From an uncultured Eubacteriales bacterium (lineage in GTDB: Bacteria; Bacillota; Clostridia; Christensenellales; Aristaeellaceae): 48,183 nucleotides of DNA. Positions 33,577-42,355 of this stretch are shown one piece after another. The stretch spans positions 1-48,183 of the forward strand of contig UQEF01000009.1 in the NCBI GenBank assembly GCA_900540045.1, in the 5' to 3' direction. The notes under the pieces were generated by a model. It saw only the letters and a program-made list of their open reading frames with translations, did not search any database and had not been told where the DNA came from. Made by a program: the position numbers and the translations under genes. Every line of letters starts with the position of its first letter. The stretch's first letter is position 1.

Positions 33577-34094
33577 GCGGACTGATCCTTCGGCCCGCAT
33601 GCGAGCAGGATACCGCGCGCATCATGGAGATCTATAACAGCAATCCCGCCTTTCTCACGGCACATCTGGGACGAAAGTCTGTGGACGCGGCCTTTCTTCT
33701 TCAAGACCATGCAGCCGCGGAAAGCGCGGGCTTTCTGTGCTGTGTGCTGGAGACGGACGGTGGCCGGATTGCGGGCGTGATGGACTACCGTCCCGGCCGG
33801 ACGGCTTACCTTTCACTTCTCATGCTGGACAAGGCCCATCAAGGCCAGGGATTGGGCACGGCATGCTGCCGCCTGTTCGAAGAACGCATGCGCAGGGAAG
33901 GCTGCCAAGCCGTGCGCATCGACGTGGTGGGCGGCTATGGCGGCTGTGCCCTTGGCTTCTGGCAGGCGCAGGGATACCGGCCCAAAGGGGAAACGGACCT
34001 TGTGTGGGGTGCAAAGCGCTCCCGCGCAAGCATTCTGATCAAGCGGCTAGCGTCTGCCGAGCCCGAAAGGAGAACTCCCTATGGATCTGTTTGA
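33573..34094 (+). CDS. GNAT-family N-acetyltransferase
   Basis: A 173-residue acetyltransferase. The acetyl-CoA-binding motif A appears as LMLDKAHQGQGLGTACCRLF (about residues 84-103), and GCALGFWQAQGYRPKGE is the usual C-terminal part of the fold. The ATG overlaps the yigZ stop (ATGA). Its 3' end overlaps the start of the serine dehydratase beta gene by 14 bases. The acceptor substrate is unknown. Confidence 0.9.
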   Translation: MSGLILRPACEQDTARIMEIYNSNPAFLTAHLGRKSVDAAFLLQDHAAAESAGFLCCVLETDGGRIAGVMDYRPGRTAYLSLLMLDKAHQGQGLGTACCRLFEERMRREGCQAVRIDVVGGYGGCALGFWQAQGYRPKGETDLVWGAKRSRASILIKRLASAEPERRTPYGSV

Positions 34095-34746
34095 CATCAT
34101 CGGTCCCGTGATGGTCGGCCCCAGCTCGTCGCACACGGCGGGCGCGGCGCGCATCGGCAAGATTACCCGTATGCTCCTGGGCAGCCGCCCCGTGAGCGCG
34201 CGTATCGGCCTGTATGGCTCCTTTCAAAAGACCTACCTGGGCCACGGTACCGATAAGGCCCTCATCGGCGGCCTGCTGGGCATGAATGTGGACGATTCAC
34301 GCCTGCGCGACAGCCTGCGCCTTGCCGCCGAGGCGAAGCTGGAATACTCGTTTTACAATGCCGATGTGCGCGGTGCGCACCCCAACACCGTCATTCTGGA
34401 CGTTGACGGCGACGATGGGCGGCACATCCAGGTGCAGGCCTCGTCCGTGGGCGGCGGAGAAATCGTGGTCAACGCCATCGACGGGCTGGAGGCCGGCTTC
34501 TCCGGCCACGAAAACACGCTGGTCATCACCCATCATGATACGCCTGGCATGATCGCCAGCATCAGCGGCGAGCTGGCCGCGGCCAACCTCAACATTGCCA
34601 CCATGCGGGTGTTTCGCCGCTCGGTGGGCGGCGACGCCATGGTCGCGCTGGAGCTGGACGGCTCGGCGGACACGGAGCTGATCGCCCGGCTGTCGGCTTT
34701 GCAGGGCGTCTATCACGTGGCCTATCTGGCCGCCAAGGAGGAATGA
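34081..34746 (+). CDS. sdaAB: L-serine dehydratase, iron-sulfur type, beta subunit
   Basis: A 221-residue subunit of the oxygen-sensitive [4Fe-4S] enzyme turning L-serine into pyruvate and ammonia. It opens with DLFDIIGPVMVGPSSSHTAGA, the family hallmark that shapes the active site. It ends with an ACT domain (about residues 146-221, starting TLVITHHDTPGMIASI), a likely regulatory or ligand-binding module. The ATG follows GAAAGGAG and overlaps the acetyltransferase end; the stop overlaps the alpha subunit. The arrangement shows both subunits are made from one message. Confidence 0.97.
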   Translation: MDLFDIIGPVMVGPSSSHTAGAARIGKITRMLLGSRPVSARIGLYGSFQKTYLGHGTDKALIGGLLGMNVDDSRLRDSLRLAAEAKLEYSFYNADVRGAHPNTVILDVDGDDGRHIQVQASSVGGGEIVVNAIDGLEAGFSGHENTLVITHHDTPGMIASISGELAAANLNIATMRVFRRSVGGDAMVALELDGSADTELIARLSALQGVYHVAYLAAKEE

Positions 34747-35585
34747 GCATGCGTACCGTAGCGGAATGGCTGGACGCCGCGCGCCAGCACGGCAGCCTGG
34801 GCGCGGCGGCGCTTCACTGGCAGGCGCACGAGCGGGGCGAGGACCCTTCTGTTCCCCTGGCGCTGATGCACGGGCGTCTGCGCGTGATGCGCGAAAGCGC
34901 CCAGGCGGGCCTCTCTCCCACGCTGCGCAGCGTGAGCGGTATGGTGGGTGGGCAGGCGGCTTTGCTGGCCCAATCGCCTTTTGCCGGCCGTTTCGGCCTG
35001 GCGGGCCGGGCGGGCATCTACGCGCTCTCCATCGCGGAGTACAACGCCTGCATGGGCAAAATCGTGGCCGCGCCCACGGCGGGCAGCTGCGGCATCTTGC
35101 CCGGCGCGCTGCTGGCCGCCCAAGAGGCGGAAGGTTTTTCGGACGATGAACTGGTGATGGCGCTGTTTGCAGCGGCGGCGATTGGACGTGCGATTGCGCT
35201 GCAAGCCACCATCAGCGGCGCGGAGGGCGGCTGCCAGGCCGAATGCGGCACGGCGGCGGGCATGGCTGCGGCGGCACTCACCCAACTCTATGGCGGCTCC
35301 CCGGAGGCGGCGGCGCACGCCTGTGCCTTTGCGCTGATGAATACGCTGGGCCTGGTGTGCGATCCCGTGGGCGGGCTGGTGGAAGTACCTTGCGTGTACC
35401 GCAACGTGGGCGGTGTGTCGCAGGCGGTGAGCGCGGCTCAGCTCGCGCTTTCGGGCGTGGCCTGCCCCATCCCCCTGGACGAGATGATTCTCACCATGCG
35501 CGATGTAGGCGACGCCATGCCTTCCTCGCTGCGTGAGACGGGCGAAGGCGGCTGCGCAGCCTGTCATGCGTGCCGCCGGAGCTGA
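34743..35585 (+). CDS. sdaAA: L-serine dehydratase, iron-sulfur type, alpha subunit
   Basis: A 280-residue catalytic partner of the beta subunit. Cluster-region cysteines lie in APTAGSCGILPG, SGAEGGCQAECG and CDPVGGLVEVPCVYRN, all intact. The ATG overlaps the beta stop (ATGA). It ends at the last gene before a long hairpin terminator. Through an unbroken chain of overlaps back to tyrS it may be under the tyrosine T-box. The C-terminus ends GCAACHACRRS, with extra cysteines beyond the usual GGLA-type ending. Confidence 0.97.
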   Translation: MSMRTVAEWLDAARQHGSLGAAALHWQAHERGEDPSVPLALMHGRLRVMRESAQAGLSPTLRSVSGMVGGQAALLAQSPFAGRFGLAGRAGIYALSIAEYNACMGKIVAAPTAGSCGILPGALLAAQEAEGFSDDELVMALFAAAAIGRAIALQATISGAEGGCQAECGTAAGMAAAALTQLYGGSPEAAAHACAFALMNTLGLVCDPVGGLVEVPCVYRNVGGVSQAVSAAQLALSGVACPIPLDEMILTMRDVGDAMPSSLRETGEGGCAACHACRRS

Positions 35586-35623
35586 GCGGCACAGGGAGGC
35601 AGCCTGCCCAAAAGCGCACTGAT

Positions 35624-35670
35624 AAAGCGGGGCTTTCCGCCGGCCATCCGGCCCCGGAGAGCGCCGCTTT
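35624..35670. terminator. Bidirectional terminator between sdaAA and the VanY-like gene
   Basis: AAAGCGG (35624-35630) pairs with CCGCTTT (35664-35670). Inside it GCTTTCCG/CGGAGAGC and GCCGG/CCGGC extend the stem to roughly 20 pairs with few mismatches. It lies between convergent genes. Confidence 0.75.
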
Positions 35671-35683
35671 CGCTGTCTTCTTT

Positions 35684-36778
35684 TCAGTTTTCTTCAAAGG
35701 TACAGGCCACAATGGCATAGCCGTCGTTATCGAAGCTGGCCTCAACGGCGGCTTCCTGCGGCAGGTCAAAGGCGACATGCGTGCCGCTGAGGGGCTTGCA
35801 CAGGATCAGGTATTTCAGCCGTCCGTCCTCCTGCACGGCCAGCACCCCCTTTTCATGAAGCCACTCGAGGTATTCCTCCAGCGTCAGGTCCAGGTAGGTC
35901 ATGGCTGTGGCGTGCGCCTTGCCCACGTACCGGAAGCGGAAGGCGGACGCACCTTCTCCTTCCGGTTCCCGGCGGATGAATCCCGATCGCCACGCCAACC
36001 TGAGCAGTGCGCGGCCCTGCTGCGTATCATCCAGAGGGCGAGGATCGGGGTCCTCCGAGCTGCCCGCGATCAGCCGGATTTCCACGGTATCGTCCCGCCG
36101 CTGCTCAGCGACGGATACGGGCGTATCCTGCGCCAGCGTCTTTCGCACCGCATCCTCCAGAGACATTTGGGCTGCATACCGGAGCGCTGCCTGGGCCTGC
36201 GAGGCGGCCTGCTCCGTCCGTGTCAGTGTACCGCTCCATACGCACAGACCGCTGACGCCCTCCGAGCGCAGGCTCGCAAACAGCTCCGCCAACGCCTGGA
36301 TGGTGTCCCGCCCGCTTTTGACGCTTAAGCCGTTCACCGGCACCATGCCCTTGCCATAGGTGGCGACGCTCATGGTGTTGGGCGCAGGCGCTCCATCGGG
36401 AAGCGGATGCTCCTCATCCAGCAGCATCAGCCCTCCCAGCAGCAACCGTTCATAGGGATAGGTAACGGATTTCGTCACCAGCCCTTCGGGCAGCTCATAG
36501 CTCACGGAGCTGACCGCGCGGGCCTGCACACCCTCCGGGCTTTCTGCCGTGGTAGCCTCTGGGTACTGCTGCCGCAAGGTCCGCGGGGTCAGCACGGGCA
36601 TCGCCAGCGCCGCCGACAGCGACAGCAGCAGCAGAAATACAGAAAAGGACCGGTCCTCCCGCAGTTTTTTGCGTCTTTTCGCGGGCAGCACACACTGCGC
36701 GCCCCAGCAGACAGACCGGGGCGGTTTGGCGCGCGCCGCCTGCCTGCGCCATTCCCGTTCCGTCATCAGCCCGTTCAT
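35684..36778 (-). CDS. Membrane-anchored VanY-like protein, probably catalytically dead
   Basis: A 364-residue protein with a basic N-terminus, one transmembrane helix (about residues 44-60) and an extracellular domain resembling D-Ala-D-Ala carboxypeptidases of the VanY/M15 type. Family-like parts are YERLLLGGLMLLDEEHPLP, MVPVNGLSVKSGRDTIQALAELF, DPDPRPLDDTQQGRALL, SGFIRRE and FRFRYVGKAHATAM. Where active members have SEHxTG...D and HFRYVG, this one has AEQRRDDTVEIR and RFRYVG. The three zinc ligands therefore become Gln226, Glu233 and Arg281. ATG 36778 follows GGAGGGGG. It may bind peptidoglycan without cutting it. The alignment was done by eye from memory of the family. Confidence 0.7.
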   Translation of the reverse strand: MNGLMTEREWRRQAARAKPPRSVCWGAQCVLPAKRRKKLREDRSFSVFLLLLSLSAALAMPVLTPRTLRQQYPEATTAESPEGVQARAVSSVSYELPEGLVTKSVTYPYERLLLGGLMLLDEEHPLPDGAPAPNTMSVATYGKGMVPVNGLSVKSGRDTIQALAELFASLRSEGVSGLCVWSGTLTRTEQAASQAQAALRYAAQMSLEDAVRKTLAQDTPVSVAEQRRDDTVEIRLIAGSSEDPDPRPLDDTQQGRALLRLAWRSGFIRREPEGEGASAFRFRYVGKAHATAMTYLDLTLEEYLEWLHEKGVLAVQEDGRLKYLILCKPLSGTHVAFDLPQEAAVEASFDNDGYAIVACTFEEN

Positions 36779-36842
36779 GCCGTTCCCCCTCCTTTTCTAA
36801 GGGGTAGGATAGCCAAACGGTATAAAGTGTATACCAATCAAA

Positions 36843-36866
36843 GCGCCCGGCCGATTGGCCGGGCGC
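36843..36866 (-). terminator. Terminator of the GlpA-like operon
   Basis: GCGCCCGGCC (36843-36852)/GGCCGGGCGC (36857-36866), perfect over 10 pairs with loop GATT. On the minus strand it is followed by TTTGATT. It begins 24 bases after the DUF1667 stop. Confidence 0.8.
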
Positions 36867-36890
36867 CTGATTCATTACGCTGGTTGAAGA

Positions 36891-37244
36891 TTACTCCACG
36901 GTCTTGGTGGCGATCACGTCCACGCCGGTTCCACACACGTCGGGACACACCACCTCGCCCATATGCACCGGAGGCTGCACGTTCAGATCCGCCAGCTGAC
37001 GCATGCACGCGCCGATCTTCTCCTTGGGAATGGGTGTGCGCGTTTTCACGCTCACGGGGCACTTGCGCCCTGCCACGGGCACCACGGCGGTCACCATGCG
37101 CCGGGGCGCGACGCATTCCTGTTTTGCGTAGGTAATGCCGCGGTTGCAGCTGTTGCCGGTCACGCTCTTGACTTCGCCGTTTTCCACCACCACCTGCAGG
37201 CGGCAGCCCACGGGGCAATTGATACATGTGATCTGTTGTTCCAT
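36891..37244 (-). CDS. DUF1667 protein, small cysteine-rich redox partner
   Basis: A 117-residue protein starting ITCINCPVGCRL, the CxxCPxGC hallmark of DUF1667, with further cysteines (GNSCNRG, KQECVAPRR, VVCPDVCGTG) that could hold a cluster or zinc. It is found next to GlpA-like and NADH-oxidase-like flavoproteins in Clostridia and is thought to be part of an anaerobic glycerol-3-phosphate dehydrogenase-type complex. It follows the FAD oxidoreductase by 13 bases, behind GGAGG. Function inferred from neighbours. Confidence 0.9.
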   Translation of the reverse strand: MEQQITCINCPVGCRLQVVVENGEVKSVTGNSCNRGITYAKQECVAPRRMVTAVVPVAGRKCPVSVKTRTPIPKEKIGACMRQLADLNVQPPVHMGEVVCPDVCGTGVDVIATKTVE

Positions 37245-37257
37245 ACCGGCCGCCTCC

Positions 37258-38541
37258 TTACTGTTTCACGCACACGGTCACATCCGCGCCGCTGAGGGAC
37301 GCGATCTGCTCCGGCTTGAGGGTCAGCTCCGCCATCTCGCCGGGGGTCAGGATGCGCTTGCGCTGCCGGAGTATCTCGCGGTCGCCGTCCATCACGCACA
37401 GGGTGGCGTTCTCATACACGCCCGCGGGGCGGAACATCACCTGCACGCTCTGCGCCTCGCCTTCGGGCTTGAGCAGTCGCTGCGGCACCACGCCGCGCAC
37501 GCCGTCGCCGTCCTTGAGGGCCACATACGCACCCTTGCGGGCCCTGCCCTGTACATAGTCCGCGGCGGCCTTGCCGGCCTTGAAGCTCTCGGCGCTGACG
37601 AAGTCCACCAGGTCATGCACGTGCAGCACGTTGCCGCAGGCGAAGATGCCCTCCTTGCTGGTTTGCAGGCTGTCATCGACCACCGCGCCCTGGGTAAGCG
37701 GGCTCATCTCCACGCCCGCCTGCTGGCTGAGCTCATTTTCGGGAATCAGGCCCACGGACAGAAGCAGCGTATCGCAGTCGAAATGCTTCTCCGTGCCGGG
37801 GATGGGCTGGCGCTTCTCGTCCACCTGCGCCACCGTGACGCCGCTGAGGCGCTCACGCCCCTGAATATCGATCACCGTATGACTGAGCATGAGAGGAATA
37901 TTATAGTCCTGGAGGCACTGGACGATATTTCGGTTGAGGCCGCTGGAATAGGGCATCAGCTCTACGCAGGCCAGAACCTTGGCGCCCTGGAGCGTCATGC
38001 GGCGGGCCATGATGAGACCGATATCGCCGCTGCCGAGGATGACCACACGCTTGCCGGGCATATAGCCCTCCAGGTTGACGAATTTCTGCGCCGTGCCGGC
38101 GGAGAACACGCCCGCGCAGCGCGTGCCGGGGGTCGCCAGCGCGCCGCGGGGCCGCTCGCGGCAGCCCATGGCCAGCACGATGGCGCCGGCCTCAAAGAGC
38201 TGCACGCCCTTTTCACGGCTCACGGCGGTCACGAAGCGCTCCCCATCCACGCTGAGCACGGTGGTGCCACAGCGCACCTCGATGCTCAGCTCCTTCACGC
38301 GGTCGATGTCGCGCTGGGCATATTCGGGGCCGGTCAGCTCCTCCTTGAAGCGGTGCAGGCCGAATCCGTTATGGATGCATTGGCGCAGAATGCCGCCCAT
38401 GTCGTTTTCGCGTTCCAAAACCAGCAGGTTGCTGACGCCCGCCTCACGCGCAGCGATGGCGGCCGCCATGCCCGCCGGGCCCGCGCCGATCACCAGCACG
38501 TCCACATATTGCACCTGGCTGCGAAGTTCCTGGCTCAACAT
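37258..38541 (-). CDS. FAD/NAD(P)-dependent oxidoreductase (pyridine nucleotide-disulfide type)
   Basis: A 427-residue flavoprotein. The FAD fold begins VDVLVIGAGPAGMAAAIAA (about residues 13-31), the NAD(P) fold has RVVILGSGDIGLIMARR (about 165-181), and GIFACGNVLHVHDLVD is the second FAD motif. The active site lacks the CxxC redox disulfide of classical members; GGILRQCIHNGFGL holds a lone cysteine. It starts one base after the upstream stop, behind AAAGGAGG. Likely it passes electrons between the GlpA-like dehydrogenase and a nicotinamide cofactor. Confidence 0.92.
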   Translation of the reverse strand: MLSQELRSQVQYVDVLVIGAGPAGMAAAIAAREAGVSNLLVLERENDMGGILRQCIHNGFGLHRFKEELTGPEYAQRDIDRVKELSIEVRCGTTVLSVDGERFVTAVSREKGVQLFEAGAIVLAMGCRERPRGALATPGTRCAGVFSAGTAQKFVNLEGYMPGKRVVILGSGDIGLIMARRMTLQGAKVLACVELMPYSSGLNRNIVQCLQDYNIPLMLSHTVIDIQGRERLSGVTVAQVDEKRQPIPGTEKHFDCDTLLLSVGLIPENELSQQAGVEMSPLTQGAVVDDSLQTSKEGIFACGNVLHVHDLVDFVSAESFKAGKAAADYVQGRARKGAYVALKDGDGVRGVVPQRLLKPEGEAQSVQVMFRPAGVYENATLCVMDGDREILRQRKRILTPGEMAELTLKPEQIASLSGADVTVCVKQ

Positions 38542-38542
38542 A

Positions 38543-40000
38543 TCAGGCGTCCTCCTTTCGTGCCGCTTCGGCGATGGTGCCTACCAGCAGGCGGCTTTCC
38601 CCGCCGCACTTGGTGACCTCGGTCGGGTCGATGCCTAGTTCCTCGGAGAGGATCTCCAGTACGCGCGGGCTGCAGAAGCCGCCCTGGCAGCGGCCCATGC
38701 CCGCACGGGTGCGGCGCTTGACCGCGTCGATGGTCCGCGCACCCACCGGGCGGCGGATCGCCGCGCGGATCTCGGCTTCGGTGACCTCCTCACAGCGGCA
38801 CACCAGCGTGCCGTAGCTAGGGTCCTTTTGCACGATGGCCACGCGCTCCTCCAGCGTCATGGCGTAGAAGGGCTTCTCACGCCTGGGCGCGGGCTTCCAT
38901 TCCGCCTTTTCCGAAAGGCCGTTTTCCTCTGCGATCTGCTTCACCAGCATCTCCGCAATGGCCGGAGCGGATGTGAGTCCGGGGCTTTCAATGCCCACCG
39001 TCTCATAGGCGCCGGGCGCGCCTTCCACCGCGCCGATGACAAAGTCGCCATTTTCCTCATGCGCACGGATGCCAGCGAAGGTGGTAATCACCCCGCGCAG
39101 GCTCTCGCCCGGCCAGGTCTTGCGCGCCGCATCCGCCACCAGCTTCAGCGCCTGAGCGGTGGTCTCCACGGCGGTGCCGTCCTCCACGTCGATGGCCGAG
39201 GGACCCAGCAGGAGGTTTCCATGCACCGTGGGGCTGACCAGCACGCCCTTGCCCATCTTGGTAGGCGTCTGGAACAGGGTCATGGAGAAGGCAAGGGGCT
39301 TGGTATGATCCAGCAGGTAATATTCGCCCTTGCGCGGGATGATGGTAAGCGGTTTTTGGGGGCAGAGCTGGTTATGCAGCCGCGCCGAGTCCACGCCCGC
39401 GCAGTTAATCACGATCCGGGCCTCCATGGGGCCACGGGTTGTTTCCAGCAGGTAGCCCGCCCCGCCGGGGCACACCGACTCCACAAAGGTATCCAGCAGG
39501 AAGTCCACCCCGTTGACCGCCGCATGGTCCGCCAATGCGCAGGTCAGCTCATAGGGGCTGGTGATGCCGCTGGTGGGCGCCAGCAGGGCGCACACCACGC
39601 CGGGGTTGACATTGGGCTCCAGCGAGAGGATCTCCTCCCGCTCGATCACACGCAGGCCCTCCACGCCGTTGGCCACGCCCTGCTCGTACAGCGTTTGGAT
39701 GTTGGCGCGCTCCTCCTCCGTAAAGGCCAGCACCATCGCGCCGGGCTGACCATAGGGCGCGTCCACCTCGGCGCATAGCGCCGGGTACATCCGCGCTCCC
39801 TCTACATTGAGCTTTGCCTTGAGCGTCCCTGGTTTGGCATCGAAGCCCGCGTGCACGATGCCGCTGTTGGCCTTGCTGGCGCCCTCGGACACGTCGCTGG
39901 CGCCCTCCAGCAGAGCGATGTCCGCCTCATAGCGCGACAACAGTCTCGCTACGGCACAGCCCACTACGCCTCCGCCGATGATAATGATGTCCCTTTTCAA
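38543..40000 (-). CDS. GlpA-like FAD-dependent dehydrogenase with BFD-type [2Fe-2S] domain
   Basis: A 485-residue protein: an N-terminal DAO-fold flavin domain (DIIIIGGGVVGCAVARLLSR) related to glycerol-3-phosphate dehydrogenase GlpA and L-2-hydroxyglutarate oxidase. The C-terminal bacterioferredoxin-like domain has CRCEEVTEAEI and GMGRCQGGFC, the four cluster cysteines. It probably oxidises glycerol-3-phosphate or a 2-hydroxy acid and passes electrons to the two partners downstream. First gene of the operon; ATG 40000 follows a GGAGGG-like site. No glycerol kinase or facilitator is in the window, so the substrate is not certain. Confidence 0.92.
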   Translation of the reverse strand: MKRDIIIIGGGVVGCAVARLLSRYEADIALLEGASDVSEGASKANSGIVHAGFDAKPGTLKAKLNVEGARMYPALCAEVDAPYGQPGAMVLAFTEEERANIQTLYEQGVANGVEGLRVIEREEILSLEPNVNPGVVCALLAPTSGITSPYELTCALADHAAVNGVDFLLDTFVESVCPGGAGYLLETTRGPMEARIVINCAGVDSARLHNQLCPQKPLTIIPRKGEYYLLDHTKPLAFSMTLFQTPTKMGKGVLVSPTVHGNLLLGPSAIDVEDGTAVETTAQALKLVADAARKTWPGESLRGVITTFAGIRAHEENGDFVIGAVEGAPGAYETVGIESPGLTSAPAIAEMLVKQIAEENGLSEKAEWKPAPRREKPFYAMTLEERVAIVQKDPSYGTLVCRCEEVTEAEIRAAIRRPVGARTIDAVKRRTRAGMGRCQGGFCSPRVLEILSEELGIDPTEVTKCGGESRLLVGTIAEAARKEDA

Positions 40001-40094
40001 TATGAACCCTCCAAGCGTTGCGGCGCTCTATGCGCCTTCTGTGTGTTATTTTACCATGGAAAGCGAAAAAACGCCACACCTGTGCCAAACTTTC

Positions 40095-40814
40095 TCACCC
40101 TTCTCCGGCGATGAGGCGAATGGTCTCTGCTGCCAGATAGATGCCCGCCACCGAAGGTACGAAGCTGACCGATCCGGGCGCAGGATGCCCGCCCTTTTGT
40201 TCAGCCCCCTCTCCCGCCCGCGGATGGCGGGCCGGCTCCAGCGAATACACACAGCGCAGGGACGGAACGCCCAGCTTGCGCAGGCCCTGCCGCATCACGC
40301 GGCACAGGGGGCAGCCGGAGGTTTCAAAAATGTCGCCCACGCGAATTTGCGCGGGGTCCAGCCGGTTCCCCATCCCCATGCAGCTGACCAGCGGCACGCC
40401 GCGCTCCCGGCACGTCCGCGCCAGATGCAGCTTGGCCGACACCGTGTCGATCGCGTCCACCACCACGGTCGCATCCTCCGGAATCGGCACGGGGCTGTCC
40501 GGCAGGTAAAAGGCGTCAATGGCGGTCAGGTCCAGGTCCGGAGCCGCATCCTTGAGGCGGCGGTACATCACCTGCGTCTTGGGCAGACCGATGGTGCTTT
40601 CCAGCGCCACGAGCTGGCGGTTGAGATTGGAGGGCGAAACCGTGTCGTGGTCCACAATGGTCATCCTGCCCACGCCGCCGCGTGCCAGCGCTTCCGCCGC
40701 ATGGCCGCCTACGCCGCCCAGGCCCAACAGCATCACATGCGCGTGTGCAAGCCGCTCCATCTGTGCGGGGGACATCAAAAGAGCGGTACGGGCCAGGCGT
40801 TGTTCACGGGTCAT
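40095..40814 (-). CDS. tcdA: tRNA threonylcarbamoyladenosine dehydratase
   Basis: A 239-residue ThiF/E1-like enzyme that cyclises t6A37 of tRNA to ct6A with ATP. The nucleotide loop is LLGLGGVGGHAAEALARGGVGR; the adenylation segment SNLNRQ and the VVDAIDTVSAKL stretch are typical of TcdA rather than MoeB. SGCPLCRVMRQGLRK and the late SVSFVPSVAGI also match. I chose ATG 40814 behind GAAAGGAGAG; the longer frame to 40892 lacks family similarity. It appears monocistronic. Confidence 0.93.
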   Translation of the reverse strand: MTREQRLARTALLMSPAQMERLAHAHVMLLGLGGVGGHAAEALARGGVGRMTIVDHDTVSPSNLNRQLVALESTIGLPKTQVMYRRLKDAAPDLDLTAIDAFYLPDSPVPIPEDATVVVDAIDTVSAKLHLARTCRERGVPLVSCMGMGNRLDPAQIRVGDIFETSGCPLCRVMRQGLRKLGVPSLRCVYSLEPARHPRAGEGAEQKGGHPAPGSVSFVPSVAGIYLAAETIRLIAGEG

Positions 40815-40922
40815 GGGAACTCTCCTTTCGCGGCGCTTTGACAGGCGCGCCGGCAGCGTACCTCGATGATAGCACAAACCCCGCGGCCGCACAAGCGCGC
40901 TGTTCTTTTGCTGTACCGCGTA

Positions 40923-40951
40923 TTGCTATTCCTGTATAAACCCGCTACAAT
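40923..40951 (+). promoter_or_regulatory. icd promoter
   Basis: TTGCTA (40923-40928), 17-base spacer, TACAAT (40946-40951), 54 bases before the isocitrate dehydrogenase start. Confidence 0.6.
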
Positions 40952-41005
40952 AGCCAAGGACCCCTCCGTGCGGTCGAATACAATGGCAAAAGGGACGGGA
41001 TTGTT

Positions 41006-42208
41006 TTGGACAAGATTTTGATGAAAACGCCGCTGGTGGAGATGGACGGCGACGAGATGACCCGCATCCTGTGGCAGAAGATCAAGGACAAGCTGATTTT
41101 GCCCTATGTGGACCTGAAGACCGAATACTATGACCTGGGCTTGAAGCACCGCGATGAGACGGATGACCGCGTCACCGTGGAAAGCGCCGAGGCTACCCTG
41201 AAATACGGTGTGGCCGTCAAATGCGCTACCATCACCCCCAACGCCCAGCGCGTGGAGGAATACGGCCTCAAGCAGATGTGGAAGAGCCCCAACGGTACCA
41301 TCCGCGCCATACTGGACGGCACGGTGTTCCGCGCGCCGGTGGTGGTGAAAGGCGTCTCCCCCTGCGTGCGCAGCTGGGAAAAGCCCATCACCATCGCCCG
41401 CCACGCTTACGGCGACGTATACAAAAACACCGAGTATCGCGTTCCCGGCCCCGGAAAGGCCGAATTGTGCTTCACCGGTGAGGATGGCGCCGAGGTCCGG
41501 CAGACCATCATGCAGTTTGAAGGGCCCGGCATCATCCAGGGCCAACACAACACGGACCGCAGCATTGCTTCCTTCGCCCGCAGCTGCTTTAACTACGCCC
41601 TGTCGGTCAAGCAGGATCTGTGGTTTTCCACGAAGGACACCATTTCCAAAATCTATGACCACCGCTTCAAGGACATCTTTGCCGAGCTGTACGAAACCGA
41701 GTTCAAGGCCGCCTTCGAGGCCGCGGACATCGAGTATTTCTATACGCTGATCGACGACGCGGTGGCCCGCGTCATCCGCAGCCGCGGCGGCTTCATCTGG
41801 GCGCTGAAAAACTACGACGGCGACGTGATGAGCGACATGATCGCCACGGCCTTCGGCAGCCTGGCCATGATGACCAGCGTGCTCGTCTCCCCCGGCGGAC
41901 AGTTCGAGTACGAGGCCGCGCACGGCACCGTCACCCGCCACTATTACCGCTACCTCAAGGGCGAGGAAACCAGCACCAACCCTGTAGCCACCATTTTCGC
42001 ATGGACGGGCGCGCTGCGCAAGCGCGGCGAGCTGGACGGCCTTGCGGACCTGCAGGCCTTTGCGGACCGCCTGGAAAAAGCCACCCTGGCCACCATCGAG
42101 AGCGGCCGCATGACCAAGGACCTGGTGGCCCTTTACGAGGGAGAGGCCACGGGCCTGAACAGCGACGCGTTTTTGGACGCCATCGCCCAGACGATGGAAA
42201 CCCTGTAA
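41006..42208 (+). CDS. icd: NADP-dependent isocitrate dehydrogenase
   Basis: A 400-residue enzyme of the eukaryote-like (type II) homodimeric class, making 2-oxoglutarate and NADPH from isocitrate. Characteristic pieces are [34 protein letters not shown], the metal-site segment [12 protein letters not shown], and the NADP-pocket stretch [14 protein letters not shown] with [12 protein letters not shown]. The start is probably TTG 41006 behind AAAGGGACGG, since the family begins a few residues before [15 protein letters not shown] 41021 is the alternative. It stands alone with its own promoter and terminator. In an anaerobe it would mainly supply glutamate synthesis. Confidence 0.96.
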   Translation: MDKILMKTPLVEMDGDEMTRILWQKIKDKLILPYVDLKTEYYDLGLKHRDETDDRVTVESAEATLKYGVAVKCATITPNAQRVEEYGLKQMWKSPNGTIRAILDGTVFRAPVVVKGVSPCVRSWEKPITIARHAYGDVYKNTEYRVPGPGKAELCFTGEDGAEVRQTIMQFEGPGIIQGQHNTDRSIASFARSCFNYALSVKQDLWFSTKDTISKIYDHRFKDIFAELYETEFKAAFEAADIEYFYTLIDDAVARVIRSRGGFIWALKNYDGDVMSDMIATAFGSLAMMTSVLVSPGGQFEYEAAHGTVTRHYYRYLKGEETSTNPVATIFAWTGALRKRGELDGLADLQAFADRLEKATLATIESGRMTKDLVALYEGEATGLNSDAFLDAIAQTMETL

Positions 42209-42220
42209 TTCCGTGCGAAA

Positions 42221-42259
42221 GGGCGCGGGGAAAAGGAAGTTTTTCCCCGCCCCTTTTTT
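42221..42259 (+). terminator. icd terminator
   Basis: GGGCGCGGGGAAAA (42221-42234) pairs, with one bulged G, with TTTTCCCCGCCC (42241-42252), followed by six Ts (42254-42259). Confidence 0.9.
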
Positions 42260-42355
42260 ATCATGCAGCATTGGAGCAGCATGAGGCTTTCATTAGAAAA
42301 GGAAAGACCGCTTTTCTTGACCCTGATCCAATGCTATACTGATGCGGGGTGAAGA

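Noticed and set aside
37135..38616. 493-codon plus-strand ORF
   Set aside because: Antisense to the FAD oxidoreductase, whose sequence is clearly coding.
40811..42271. 486-codon minus-strand ORF
   Set aside because: Antisense to isocitrate dehydrogenase and crosses its promoter and terminator.
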